From assembly GCF_037176765.1 (NCBI RefSeq), contig NC_090023.1, positions 204,136,506 to 204,200,505 of the forward strand: a stretch of 64,000 nucleotides of DNA. The letters are read 5' to 3'. This document shows positions 23,699-34,287 of this stretch, piece by piece; positions within the stretch are counted from its first letter, which is position 1, and every line of letters starts with the position of its first letter. The DNA comes from Anolis sagrei (Eukaryota > Chordata > Lepidosauria > Squamata > Anolidae). The notes beneath the pieces were generated by a model. That model did not search any database. It saw only the letters and a list, made by a program, of their open reading frames with translations, and was not told the origin of the DNA. Made by a program: the position numbers and the translations under genes.

Positions 23699-26600
23699 GT
23701 AAGTAAGTAAGTAAACGCCACGACCCCTTAATACAGTTCCTCATGTTGTGGTGACCCCCAAACATTATTTTTGTTGCTACTTTATAACTGCAGTTTTACT
23801 ACTGTTATGAATGGTAATGTAAATATCCAATATGCAGGATGTATTTTCATTCACTGGCACAAATACCCAATACACCCAAATCTGAATACTGGTGGGGTTG
23901 GGGGGGGGGGATTGGTTTTGTCATTTGAGAGTTTAAGTTGCTGGGATTTACAGTTCACCTACAATCAAAGAGTGTTCTGAACTCCGCTACTGATGCAATT
24001 GAACCAAACTTGGCACACAGAACTCCCATGACCAATGGAAAAAACGTACAACAACCCAATACTGGAAGGGTTTGGTGGGCATTGACCTTGAGTTTTAGAA
24101 TTGTAGTTCACCTATATCCAGAGAGCACTGTGGATTCAAACAATGAAGGATCTAGACCAAACTTGGCACAAATACTCAATATGCCAAAAATGAACACTGG
24201 TGGAGTTTGGGGAAAATAGACGTTGACATTTGGGAGTTGTAGTTGCTGGGATTCATAGTTCACCTACAATCAAGGAACATTCTGAATCCCACCAACAATA
24301 GAATTGGGCCAAACTTCCACACAGAACCCCCATGACCAACAGAAAATGCTGTGTTTTCTGATGGTCTTTGGCGACTCCTCTGACACCCCTCCCGACCCCC
24401 CCCCCCCCCCCAGTGGTCCTGACCCCCAGGTTGAGAAACGCTGCTCTAGAACATGCTGCAAAGGAAGGCAAGGTTGGCTCTGCTTTTGTTCTTCCGCTGA
24501 CTAGCAAAGCCATTTTTATTCGCAAAGGCATTTGTTTTGTTTTTTAAAAGCAATCTTGTTGCTAAAGTAAGTTTTAATTTGATAGAAGGAGTTCATGTAT
24601 TTTTTATTGCTGTTCTTTAATGGATGCATTGCTCACCGATGTTTTACTCTAATGTTTTTTCATGTTTTAATTATCATTTTTAATATCTCTATTTTAAAGT
24701 GTATTGGCTTAAGCTGTGTTTTAGTGGAAAAGCAATATATACATCTAGTTAATGGATATAAAAGTCTAAATGAGTTCAATAGACTTCTGTTGCAATCCTA
24801 TCATTTTTAACTTAATGTAACTCGATGTATACTTAGCTATGGAACAGAGATGCTAAGAAATCTGGCCAGTGAATTGTGAAGATGCACATTGGGATAATGG
24901 CAAGAATGTTCAATTGTGAATTAGGACAAGACATGATTTAAACACAGAATTCCCACTTGCTGTGAGTTTTACAGGCTGTGTGGACATTTTCCAGAAGCAT
25001 TCTCTCCTGATGTTTCACCCACATCTATGGCAGGCAGCTTCAGAGGTTGTGAGGTCTGTTGAAATTGGGAAAATGAGGTTTATATATCTGTGGAAAGTCC
25101 AGGGTGGGAGAAAGAACTCTTGTTTGTTGGAGGCAAGTGTGAATGTTGCAGTTGGCCACCTTCTTTAGCACTGAATGGCCTTTCAGCTTCAAAGCCTGGC
25201 TGCTTCCTGCCTGGGGGAATCCTTTGTTAAGAGATGTTAGCTGGCCCTGATGGTTTCCTGTCTGGAATTGCCCTGTTTTCTGAGTACTGTTTTTTATTTA
25301 CTATTCTGATTTTAGAGTTTTTAAATACTGGTAGCCAGATTTGGTTAATTTTCAGGGTTTCCTCCCTTCTCTTGAAGTGCTTCCCACTCTTATTCCTATA
25401 CAATGTTATTAGAATTTTAGCCTTATGTTTCTTTCTGACTGAGAATGTTTTCTGCAACCCCAGATATACAGGTACATAAAATAGATATACAATATACAAT
25501 AATAAATCAGCATTTTCTAAGCTTGCTAAACAGGCAATACTTTTTATGAAGTACAACTAAAATATTTTCTGCAGAGTACACTGTAAGCAATTCATGCTGT
25601 TTCTCACAGATTTGTGTAAATGTTTAAAATGTTCACTAGGTGGCATTCAGAAACCTTTTATTGTTGCTAAATTTTTGTGGCCTTTATTTTCTTTTACAGG
25701 AACCCATTTGAGGTCAAGATCCACAGTTTAAGAAACAGTGTTTTAGATAATGGTGGTGGGTATGCTAATTTTGAAGGACTCATGGATCCCCTTCAGGTTT
25801 TTCTTTCTTTCTTTCATATACCAATAAGATCAAATATCTGAGTAAACCCAACACGAAATTTTAAATATCATACTTACCTACTGTTGTGAAGACAGTACAA
25901 CAGAAAAAGAGAGAGCCAAGGAAGGACCACTTCTTTTTGGGATTGGAAAACCATATGAAGTCAATATCATTGAGTAATTCATGCATTCTGTTCTTAAATA
26001 TCTCATTTGAGGTCTCATTCTCTGTTGAAAAGAATGTGAGACAAAGTGATAACTCATTGATAAGGGAGATAGATCATGCTGAATAGCAGAAAATTATGGA
26101 CATTCCAGTAGATGAGAATATTGTGTTGACACTCAATTTTGACTTGGAACGACTCCTTGAAATCCAAAAGTTCTTCTCCCTAATTCTTATATTTGGGTTC
26201 TCTGAAGTTATTCAGTATAGAGAGAAGTATACAATTAATGTATTTGGAATTACTTTCATAATGTATTTTTTGCATATTCCAGGATGGTCCCTAGCTTTAA
26301 AACCAATCCCCTAAATCCTTTATTTTATTTTCAAAAGTAGATGAAACAATGCCCATATTGCAGGCCCGTAGCCAGTATTTTTATTCAGGGGGTGCTGAGT
26401 TTGATTCAAAGGGGGGAGGGCTGAGGATCTACCCTAGCAAACCTTTTGTATCATTATCCCAATAGCCCCATGCATATGGGATATATTGAGCATGGTGATC
26501 AGATCATGCTATGAATAAACATAACAGTTTAAATAATGTACCAGTAAGGCCTACTCGCGCCCCTTAAGCCCCCCCCCTCCCCCCGGCTACATGCCTGCCA

Positions 26601-27248
26601 TATTGTAAAGGCAAAAAAAAAACCCAAGAAAAAAACACATACACACACCAAAGGAAGTTCTATAAATTGAAATGACAATGTATCTTAACTCTCTTCCCCT
26701 CCTCCAACATATATAATCCCCCATGTCATTTTAAATACGGTGCTATCTTTTATTCTAAAGGCAATCTGTTTTGGAATGCACGTCCTTTAGAAATTACATT
26801 ACTCGAAGAGGACAAACAAATGCTTTTAGAACTGAAGCATGAGGATAAACACATTGAATAACTCACTTAAAGTTCAGACTAAATTCCAGAGCCAATCCCT
26901 ACCAATAGCCACTGGTGGCAATTCCAGGTTCTCAAATATACCCAGACATTCAAAATGAAAAGAAGACTGGTATCTGTTCTGAAGCAATTAATTTTTCCAA
27001 GTTCTCTGTTGATGTTATGCACACATACCTGACAAATCCTTTGAGAGATTCCAAAGACTCAGCATAAATCTCCTGTACGCCTCACTTTCGTTGCTCTCTC
27101 TGTTGCCTTCCACATGGGAAAACATGAGGGCGCCCAGCAATGCATAGATAACTAAAGCACAGAGGAAGCAGGCATGAGGAAAGACAGTCCAAAATACCTG
27201 GCTGCAAGTCCTTTTCTGTGTCTGGGGAGGACACGGTTCAGATTTCAT
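19305..27248 (-). CDS. KCNK18: KCNK18 (TRESK) two-pore-domain K+ channel gene, three coding exons
   Basis: This gene encodes the TWIK-related spinal cord K+ channel, a plasma-membrane background potassium channel of sensory neurons that acts as a dimer. Joining 27248-27029, 26021-25878 and 20110-19305 gives 1170 nt, or 389 residues plus stop; human TRESK is 384 as I remember it. M1 lies at about residues 23-44, pore 1 filter TVGYG at 120-124, M2 at about 132-158, a long cytoplasmic loop at about 160-287, M3 at about 288-308, pore 2 filter TIGFGD at 329-334 and M4 at about 341-362. The M1-P1 loop has N-glycosylation sequons at N53, N67 and N75. The 14-3-3-type motif around S258 (RWSSCPEL) matches the family. 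Both introns use GT-AG, with phases 1 and 1. The short M1-P1 loop, long M2-M3 loop and short tail are typical of TRESK rather than TREK or TASK channels. No disabling change is visible. Confidence 0.97.
20451..20957 (+). mobile_element. tRNA-derived SINE type 2 (Sauria-like), in KCNK18 intron 2
   Basis: The tRNA-like head GGGCTGTGGCGCAGCTAG with box B GAGTTCGAAGCCAG is followed by a long body and tail AGTCCCTTGCGGAGTGAGAA with (AAAT)n. The tail resembles the L2 3' end, so L2 probably supplied its reverse transcriptase. Copies also lie at 31360 and 41713. Confidence 0.8.
21158..21296. mobile_element. Harbinger-like MITE C, nearly complete, in intron 2
   Basis: Inverted ends GGGCCCCTTCTACACAGC and, reversed, GCCCCTTCCACACAGCC. 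TTA precedes it. The core pairs ATCCAGTTCAAGGC with its partner. Confidence 0.75.
21490..21738 (+). mobile_element. RTE-BovB LINE 3' end, in intron 2
   Basis: Translation in shifting frames recovers YFGHILEGRK, WIDGILEMTGLTLKEL, VVMADRELWRGLVHEVTKS and ends in DWANEQQQ, the known BovB C-terminus. Indels disrupt the frame. Strongly 5'-truncated, about 250 bp. Confidence 0.9.
22063..22189. mobile_element. Harbinger-like MITE C with TCA duplication
   Basis: Ends GGGCCCTTCCACATAGCC and, reversed, GGCCCCTTCCACACATT. Flanked by TCA on both sides (22060-22062 and 22190-22192), a 3-bp duplication as in PIF/Harbinger elements. Confidence 0.8.
22896..24443 (+). mobile_element. hAT family A element split by a LINE, in intron 2
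   Basis: Outer ends CAGTGGTTCTCAATCTTCC and CCCAGGTTGAGAAACGCTG, with a perfect 8-bp target duplication CTCTAGAA (22888-22895 and 24444-24451). Its body is broken by a LINE fragment (22928-23716), itself bordered by GCCTCGACC and GCCACGACC. Removing the LINE leaves about 760 bp with no transposase. C16 lies at 24396-24411. Confidence 0.9.
22928..23716 (+). mobile_element. 5'-truncated LINE with C-terminal C2H2 finger, nested in hAT element
   Basis: The frame 22799-23344 carries a post-RT domain: VYKAIVVPNLLYACKTWTVY, RRHMQLLERFHQHCRQKIL, LRHQLRWTGHVVRM. A frameshift near 23260-23345 moves the rest (RFKDWLKANFK, then ENWEALALERSSWRSAV) into other frames. The C-terminus has CGRRCRSRIGLHSHLRTH, a C2H2-like finger. 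It ends with a (GTAA)n tail at about 23668-23716. I know this protein type from animal non-LTR elements but cannot place the clade. Confidence 0.75.
24452..24952. other. KCNK18 intron 2, no repeat recognised
   Basis: AT-rich intronic sequence between the hAT element and the Penelope-like fragment. Nothing recognisable. Confidence 0.35.
24953..25400 (-). mobile_element. Penelope-like 3' fragment, in intron 2
   Basis: On the minus strand it starts with HFKRREETLKINQIWLPVF, the end of the GIY-YIG-type reading frame, and runs through the shared 3' region to CCTGTAAAACTCAC at 24953. It lines up with 12000-11403. Confidence 0.65.
25878..26021 (-). CDS. KCNK18: KCNK18 exon 2 (extracellular cap and pore helix 1)
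   Basis: This 144-nt exon encodes residues 75-121 plus two split codons. The acceptor is a pyrimidine-rich tract ending in AACAG just above 26021, and the donor is GTAG followed by gtaagtat at 25877-25870, close to consensus. The translation ends in SLFFCCTVFTTVG, which aligns with the human SLFFCCTVFSTVG pore helix. The open frame is short, so it is recognised from the splice sites and pore motif rather than from length. Confidence 0.96.
   Translation of the reverse strand, partial: RMRPQMRYLRTECMNYSMILTSYGFPIPKRSGPSLALSFSVVLSSQQ
26361..26597. mobile_element. hAT-type MITE with perfect 8-bp duplication, in KCNK18 intron 1
   Basis: Ends CAGGCCCGTAGCC and, reversed, CAGGCATGTAGCC. The exact 8-bp repeat CCATATTG flanks it (26353-26360 and 26598-26605). 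The same family occurs at 63407-63736. A C-rich tract lies near the right end. Confidence 0.85.
27029..27248 (-). CDS. KCNK18: KCNK18 exon 1 (N-terminus, M1, start of extracellular cap)
   Basis: Coding exon 1 encodes residues 1-73 plus the first base of codon 74. The start ATG at 27248-27246 has an A at -3, a good vertebrate context, and gives an N-terminus of TRESK length. M1 is the hydrophobic run FPHACFLCALVIYALLGALM. The donor reads CAG then gtatgtgt at 27028-27021. Phase 1 fits the exon 2 acceptor and rebuilds a glutamate codon followed by NETS, a glycosylation sequon. Confidence 0.96.
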
Positions 27249-27354
27249 CTTCTCAAAACTTTCTAATTGACAAAGCCAGAAAAAGCTTTCAAGAACAGAG
27301 TGGGGGAAGAGTCCGGCACTCCTCTTCTGCCTTCAGAACGAAAGGATGCTGCGT

Positions 27355-27450
27355 TTCTGCTTCACTGGGGAAAGTGCTCCTGATTTTATAACAGGAATTC
27401 CTCTCACAATACCCAAAGGAACCTGGAGAGAGCTTGCAACCAATCATGAC
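27355..27450 (-). promoter_or_regulatory. Putative KCNK18 core promoter (TATA-like and inverted CCAAT)
   Basis: On the minus strand a TATAAAAT box lies at 27390-27383, about 135 bp upstream of the start codon, which would put transcription start near 27355 and give a 5' UTR of roughly 105 nt. An inverted CCAAT box (ATTGG on the minus strand, 27444-27440) lies about 50 bp further upstream. Spacing suits a TATA-driven promoter. Motif matches alone cannot prove use. Confidence 0.5.
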
Positions 27451-28199
27451 TTAAAATGTAGATCTGTCAGATGCTAATATAGCATACAGAATGGCTATTG
27501 ATTCCCTTAACGCTGTAATGCATAGAGATGACTGCCTGCTACACACAGCCTTGGTAGTCAGTCACCTGATATTTGACAGTTTTTCGACCATAACTATAGC
27601 TTTTGGTACCCAGCACTTTGGCAACAACAGAAAGAAGAGTTCCAATAAGAGGAGACGAACGGCGGAGTGCAGATAATGAGTGACCCTAATGGATCGCAAT
27701 GTAATAAGGGAATGAAGATGTAGCATCTGATCCCCCCCCCCCCCCCCCCGGGAGCTACTATGCCTTTGTCATCTTAGGGTTTAATGGCTATTTCCTCAGA
27801 GCTTCAGAAACAACACCCCCATTCTGTTTTACTGTCTTCCATTCATGTGCTTCTTTGCTAGCTTTTTTTGGGACCTTGGCTACATGCACAAAGAAAGAAT
27901 CCTGTGGAGGGAATGGCCACTTGTGCATTGCTAAAAAAGCAAAAAAAATGCATCACTAAAAATGAATAAAAGAGACACAAATTGTTATGCATGACTGTAC
28001 TACAGCTCTCTGCTTTCATGGGCATTAGACGTTTAGGACTCCATGAAAGTGGAAAAAAATGCAAACCAAAAAACCCCCATCTTTTTTAGCCTAAGACCTC
28101 TCTTGGAATCCCTAAGTCCTCCAGTGTGACTCTATGCTCAATTTCCATCCAAATGACCATGAAATTGCCCTGGAGGACCCAGAGAATCCTAGAGTGACC
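27451..28199. other. KCNK18 upstream flank; no gene seen, C18 tract
   Basis: No repeat or gene recognised apart from a run of 18 C at 27732-27749. Distal regulatory elements are possible but not readable here. Confidence 0.35.
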
Positions 28200-28528
28200 A
28201 TACTAGCGTGGGGATGTCCCTCCCCAGTGACATCAGATCGGCTCCCTCCCTCCTGACCTTCCATAAGAAAGTAAAAACCTGGCTTTGCAACCAAGGGTTT
28301 GGAGAACTTGAGAAATAGAAAGATATGGAATTGATGTGCACTGACAACGTTTAGTGGATCATGTGATTAACTCTTAATGTATTGTTTTATATGTTTTAAA
28401 ACTATTTTGATGTATTTTATAACTCTATATATTTTTAATGATACATATCCTATGGTTTCGTATGGTTGCCTACTTGTAAGCCATCTTGAGTCCCCTCCAA
28501 GGTAGAGAAAGGTGGGGTAGAAATGCCA

Positions 28529-28566
<38 letters not shown>
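28200..28566 (+). mobile_element. L2-type LINE 3' end
   Basis: Begins with the coding end corresponding to TFHKKVKTWLCNQGF, then 3' UTR, CTTGAGTCCCCTCCAAGGTAG and an (AAAT)n tail. Matches the copy at 50860. Confidence 0.75.
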
Positions 28567-28568
<2 letters not shown>

Positions 28569-28855
28569 ATTCAAATCTGTGAATCATGAAATCCACAAAA
28601 CTTAATCTCACAAATGTGGAAGGCCAACAGTACTTAAAAACAATTTCTACAGCTGAAAAAAAAGAAAAGAAAAATAGTGCACCTAACCATGATGGAGAAA
28701 ACTGGGAGCCCATGACCCATGTATGTACTAGCTCCTCATTTCAAGGACCTGAACTTCCTATCGTTGGTTCTTTATCTTTAATCCAGGCATGTGGTGCACA
28801 GTCCTTCAAAGACAGTGTACTTTCATAATAAAAAGATTCTCTGTCCTCTATATCA

Positions 28856-29277
28856 TAGTTCCCAACCAGTGGTCCACAAGATCGAAAATATGGTACACGG
28901 CCTTACCATTACTACGCCATTGCCTTGAAACCACACAGCAAGGAGAGTGGCTGGTCTTGTGAAACCCTCTTATAGTGCTGAAGCAATGAGGAGAGGCTGA
29001 CTACCCATGAAAAATTACTGCTACCACATCAGCTCTAGATTATTAAATACAGTTTTCTGTGGGTGAGCAGATGGCAACCACTGGATGGCATATGTTCTGT
29101 ATCAGAAATTAGAACTGATGTGGTCTATCTAATGCAATTTTCTGAATCAATACTTCAAATAACTGAATTGAATCTAAAGTTGACTGAAAACTGATTCATG
29201 ACCCTTTGAGTACTAATGTTGGATAGTGGTCCCTCGTCAAGTGGTCCCTGGTCAAAAAAAGGTTGGGAACTCCCGAT
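28856..29277. mobile_element. Nonautonomous hAT-type element
   Basis: Inverted ends TAGTTCCCAACCAGTGGTCC and, reversed, GGGAGTTCCCAACC. Flanks CTATATCA and CTATATAA match at 7 of 8 positions. The interior shows no transposase. Confidence 0.65.
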
Positions 29278-29512
29278 CTATATAATAAGCCCTATGTAAA
29301 GATTGAGAAGGGGGTACCTAAATCTACCATATAGTAAAAGACTGGAGCAGGCCAGAACCATCAGTATAACAGAGAGGGGTTATTCTCTTTCCCCAATGTA
29401 ATTTCCTCATGGATCCTCGGAATCTGCCCTGTAGATTTAGGAGATTTTCTGGAACAGATTCTGAAAAGAGCAATCACTTTGAAGAACAAAATCCTGAAAA
29501 TTCAAGGAAGAA

Positions 29513-29518
<6 letters not shown>

Positions 29519-29549
<31 letters not shown>

Positions 29550-29935
29550 GTAATACATTGCTTGAAAAAGGTACTTTATGGAATGCAGCTTCTACAATCT
29601 GAAAATATTACGCAAAAGGTCAAGCATCAAAGCATGCAAACATTCCTGTTTAATTTGTGTGTGTGTATGTGTGTGTGTGAGGAGAGACTTCAGAAGATGC
29701 AAGTTGCTTTTGGTGTGAAAGAATTGGCTGTCTGCAAGGATGTTACCCAGGGGATGCCTGGATGTTTTGATGTCTTTACCATTCTTGTGGGAGGCTTCTC
29801 TCATGTCCCCAAATGGGGAGCTGGAGCTAACAGAGGGAACTCATCCGCTCTCTCCCTAGATTCAAACCTGCAACCTGTCGGTCTTCAGTCCTGCCGGCAC
29901 AAGGGTTTTAACCCATTGCACCACTGGGGGATCCT
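29519..29935 (-). mobile_element. (TAA)n tract, unclassified stretch, then tRNA-derived SINE type 1 with (TG)n
   Basis: A (TAA)n run lies at 29514-29549. From 29656 a TG-rich tail leads into a minus-strand SINE 1 copy ending GTTTTAACCCATTGCACCAC at about 29926. The open frame across 29409-30077 is translated repeat and not a gene. Confidence 0.75.
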
Positions 29936-30164
29936 CCTGTTTAAATTAAAACTCAAAGAATCAATAGAAGCCACCTGCACAAATCCACCTCCTAGAAGAC
30001 TTTTGCAATATTTGGTTTCATTAAGCATTGCTTTCTCTAACAAAAGCCTTGTGGTACTTAGAATTTTTATTGTTTAGAACACAATCCCCAGAATCAACCA
30101 GAAACTCACCTGTACAAATCTACAGCCAGAAATAGAAGTTTACAACTCTGGATTTCATTCCATA

Positions 30165-30740
30165 GTGCTTCTGATGTGGACGTTGGCACATCAACGTGCC
30201 TTTCTGGGACCTGAAAATGACACGCTTATTTTACCAGCTGGCAGACTCTGGTGTAATCCGTTCCAAAAAGCCAGAGCCCCGAACAAAAGAAATTTCCCCA
30301 TTATATACCTTTCCTTGGTTACATGCAGGCAAGTTACACACATTACACAATCCTACATCACAGGAATACCTTTTGCCCTCTCAACATGTTACATACACCA
30401 GTTCTTTTTTCTAAAGCACTTTAAGCATGGTTATAGATAAGCATTCCATGTTCAGCCCATCCGTCAAAGAGGCCCTACCACTTCTCCTTCCATTAGGTTG
30501 TGTCAGCCTGTTCCTGGTTCTTAAAATTTATAGATAACAGGTCATTGAACAGACTACTTGAACATTCCTTTGCCTTCCAGCTACTACCTCTAAGAATCTA
30601 ATTTCCTATATTTTCTATGTGCTTGTGCAACCAATATAATCAATACATACAATTATGTGTGTGCTGCTTATATATATTTCTTACTACATCCATATCACTT
30701 CCTCCAGCACCAGCTTCAGCCATAACTTAGCTCTTGGCTG
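30165..30740 (-). mobile_element. LTR-like fossil, minus strand
   Basis: On the minus strand it has LTR-like order: AT-rich U3-like part, a TATATAATGG box near 30308-30298, a G+C-rich start region, an AATAAG near 30230, and a short U5-like end. No internal virus genes are next to it, so it would be a solo LTR. Ends and target duplication are not fixed. Family unknown; old or middle-aged. Confidence 0.4.
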
Positions 30741-31359
30741 AAATGGTAACAAACTAAGGAGTAGTTTAGTATCCCAAGTCCCACAGTAGCCAGCCATGGC
30801 AAGACCATAAACAAGACATGATGGCAATTGTCCTTTTTATTGTCATTTCTCAGCAACTAGTATTCAAAAAGCAGCAACCTCATCGCCACTATTCCCTACT
30901 ATGGATAGTCTTCTACTCTTCGTCTTCCAATGTATCTTTAATTAAATGTCATCTAAGTTACCTACTGACATCAAGACATCTTGTAGTATCAAACTCCATA
31001 GGTTAACTATGTATTTTAAATACTCCTGGTCTGTCTTGAATCAGCCATCGACCAGCTGTATTGAATGACCCTGAATTCATTTCACGCCCGTAACAAAGTT
31101 TTCTCCACTTTTAAATTTTATGCATTATCTGCTTTCAAGTGTAAAAAGAGCTCTCAGGGACATTTAGGACATTTAACATTTACAGTCTCACACAACAACT
31201 CTATAAAATGATTAAGTAAACAGGAGTCATAAATCGAAACCAAAACTTGTATCCAGATTTAGAAGCATGCAACTGGGTGGGCAGAAAAAAACTGTTCTGT
31301 CTCTCTGACCATCTAATCCCTTCTAGATTCTGATGGACAAGGAAGAGTGCATTCAAAAG
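30741..31359. other. No gene or repeat recognised
   Basis: Short open frames without domains. Confidence 0.35.
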
Positions 31360-31842
31360 GGCCAGGCTTTCGCACAGCTGGCTAATCACCAGCAATAATA
31401 GAGCTTACATATTGAAAGGTTGGAAGTTCAAAGCCCAAGTTGGGGTGAGCACCCAACATTCAGCCCAGCTTACCATCCACCTAAGCTATTCAAAAACAGC
31501 TGTGAACTGTGAGTAGAGAAATTAGGCACCGCTAAAGCAGGGAGGCATTTTACGGTACCATAAAAGAAATGCCAAAAAATGCCAGCGATCAAAGGAAGGA
31601 GGAGATCTGTGATCAAGGGCTCTTTGTCATAGAGAATGGAGCAATATTACCTCCCTGTGGCTGGAACTGAACACAACCTCCAGGACGCCGAAGTTGGGAA
31701 AATGCCAACATAATACCTCTATCTGTTTTCTGTCCTGCCTGTTTAAAGGCATTGAATGCCATGTATGTATTCTATGATCTGCCCTGAGTCCCCTTTGGGC
31801 TGAAAAAGGCAGAATATAAATGCTGTAAATAAATAAATAAAT
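31360..31842 (+). mobile_element. tRNA-derived SINE type 2
   Basis: Head TCGCACAGCTGGCTAATCACC, box B AAGTTCAAAGCCC, body, and L2-like tail CTGAGTCCCCTTTGGGCTG with (AAAT)n. Confidence 0.8.
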
Positions 31843-31921
31843 TGTTGTTTGTTTGGGGGGGGGGTTGGATTACAGCTCTTAAAATCCCACACTCAGCACT
31901 CTGTTGACTGGGTATGTTTGA

Positions 31922-32120
31922 GGGCCTTTCCACACAGCCATATAACCCAGAATATCAAGGCAGATAATCCTCAATATCTAATTTGAACTGGAAATCTAAG
32001 AACACACTGCCAATGATTATCTAAGTACACACTGCCAAGGTAACTTAGTACACACTGCCAAGGATTATCTAAGTACACACTGCCAAGGTAACTTAGTACA
32101 TACTGCCAAGGTAAATTAAG
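31922..32120. mobile_element. Harbinger-like MITE C with an internal 25/23-bp tandem expansion
   Basis: The left end GGGCCTTTCCACACAGCC and core are normal. From about 31995 the motif ACTGCCAA recurs at 32006, 32031, 32054, 32079 and 32102, spaced 25, 23, 25, 23 bp. The right end is lost or replaced. Confidence 0.75.
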
Positions 32121-33173
32121 GCAGCAATATATTTCATAAATGGAGAAATTTATTGTTGCCTAACAATGATAATAACAACTAGAATTATATTGTTCTTGGC
32201 AACAATGGGAAATAAGGGATGGAGTTGTCCACATTTCAAAGGGCAAGGTAGTTCAAAATCTGGGTGCAGCCACTGAGAAGTCCCCATTGTTCATTCCATT
32301 CCACTATGTTTCTACCCTTGAGAAACCATGTTTCTATCCAAAAACTGACGGCATCCTGATTCCATTCATTGTTCTGGTCTTTTTGGAAAGCTCCTGCCAG
32401 AAGCTTCCAAATAGCATGGCCATTAGCCATGTTAGGTGGACATTCTGGGAGCAGCAGTTGAAAAAAACATTTCCAGTTATTCCCAAACAAGAATACTATT
32501 TGCAGTATATGCTATTGGCTGTTTCATCTCAGAGGCAGATGTTGCAGTCTGTTTCTGAGCCATCTAGAATGCTGATTAACCTCCTGGCTTTGCTTGATAG
32601 AGTAAGGCATGGTCACATTTCATAGAGCAAGTAGCTTGCCCAAGTAATAAGCAGGTAATAGTCTGGCTAGATATTTAAAAAACCCTTCTTCAATTTGGCC
32701 TATAATAGAGGCAGGTTGACATTGCTGCCAATCTATCTCCAGACCACACTGATCAAAGATTCACATACTTGTTTTCTTTTCTCGTGTTCATCTCTGCCTT
32801 ATAAAGCCCTTCATGTTGTTCAAGTGATCTGTTTCCTAGCAGAAAAAATGTACAGAAAAATATGCTTTGAAATGTGGGTGGGGAAGGAATATTGCAGATG
32901 GCCAAGCCAAATTCAATTAACTCTACAGATAAGTGTAGATTAGAATGTATGCAGTTCTTCTAATTTTCTTAGATCACAGAAGTTCAAATTAGAAAGCTCT
33001 TTCTCTGCATAACAGAAGGCTTTTAGATAATCAATAGTAACTCTCCCTGCATTATTTTATCAATGAGCTTCTATTTAGGCACTCCATTATCTTCAACTGT
33101 TGTACTTCTAAGCATTAAATGCTCAGATTTCCATGTCCGTTATGAATATGTGGTAGATTTTCTCTTCCTACTA
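32121..33173. other. No gene or repeat recognised
   Basis: The open frame 32287-32625 (112 residues) shows no domain or splice context. Confidence 0.35.
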
Positions 33174-33360
33174 AGGTTGTGCAATTCGAGTAAACAGCAA
33201 TCCATTTCGGTGTCCCGGATTTCAATGGGGGCCCCAATCTGTTTTTCAGAAGCCTTTTCAGAAGCCTTTTCAGAAGCCTTTTCAGAGGACAAAAATGCTT
33301 TTTTGATCTGGAAAAATGAACGATTTGTTTTCAATCCGGTGGCAATGGGGGGAGAAGATA
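33174..33360. mobile_element. hAT-like fragment with a 12-bp tandem repeat
   Basis: Starts TAAGGTTGTGCAATTCGAG, close to the end of the 14376 element read from its right side. AGAAGCCTTTTC repeats about three to four times at 33248-33286. The other end is not identified. Confidence 0.45.
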
Positions 33361-33538
33361 TTCCAGTCTCCCCTTCCCATCATTTTAGGCATCATTTGTC
33401 CTGATATCCTTCATTAAGGGCTGGATTACAAGCATCATAGTTAAGATACCACTCTATCTGGGATTGTTTGCCCTTATATCCTTCATTAAGACCTGGGTTA
33501 AAAGCATTCAAGTTAAGATACCATTCTGTCTGGGATTG

Positions 33539-33680
33539 TATTGTCAAAGGCTTTCATGGCCGGAATCACTGGGTTGTTGTAGGTTCGGGCTTTATTTGTA
33601 CCCCACCTTATCTCCCCAGGGGTACTCAGGGAGGTTTCCAATAGGAGCACTACAACTTTTCCTTAACCTAGTGTCCTCCA
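33539..33680 (-). mobile_element. Penelope-like tail joined to an L2 tail
   Basis: 33539-33590 carries the Penelope-like terminal motif GTCAAAGGCTTTCATGGCCG and TCACTGGGTTGTTGTAGG. It is joined to a minus-strand L2 tail (ATTTGTACCCCACCTTATC). Confidence 0.5.
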
Positions 33681-34287
33681 GAGGTGTTGAATTGCTGCTG
33701 TTGTTTTTAAGAGTTACATTATTCTGTCAGGGCACCAAGGTAAATAGCATGCCCTCCTTGCTCTGGCATGGGATAGCACAGCTTTCAACTTCTGCTGTTG
33801 TTTGAGAAGAATTAGCACAGATGAGAGCATGAAGGAAATGAGCCGAGGTTGGATAACACTTTCATTTGATGAGTTTCTACTTCATTCCAGCCATCGAAAG
33901 GACAATGTTTCATTGCAAGATGATCAGTTTTCCGAATTAAAAGTGAAATGTTTCATTTCCTTTCCCTGAAGATAATTTGTTAAAGCTCAAACTTGCTTTG
34001 AGTCCATACCGTTCAAAATAAGCACCACAGAGTTCAGTAGAGTCTTCTTTCTGGACCTATGCAGTTATGTTGGTCCTAATAAAGGGCGAGAGATCTGCAT
34101 GCATCACTTAGTCACATTTCTAAGTAGCACCTCCCAACCTGACCCACTTTAAGCATCAGCTGCACAGAAGATGGTTCATTACTGCCAACAGTCAGGGTTT
34201 CGATAGCTGATATTTCTACCAACCAGTGGAGCTGTGACAAGAAAACATAACAGGGGTCCTGTTCTTCTTGATTCCTGGTAATACAGA
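33681..34287. other. No gene or repeat recognised
   Basis: Nothing recognisable on either strand. Confidence 0.35.

Noticed and set aside
29409-30077. 222-residue open frame on the plus strand
   Set aside because: It runs through a (TAA)n tract, a (TG)n tract and a minus-strand SINE; the protein is repeat translation with no domain.
32287-32625. 112-residue frame on plus and 84-residue frame on minus
   Set aside because: Overlapping frames on both strands without domain or codon signal look like chance.
33063-33404. Frame with repeated SEAF units as a possible repeat protein
   Set aside because: The repeat comes from a 12-bp tandem repeat in a transposon fragment, open on both strands because of its 12-bp period.
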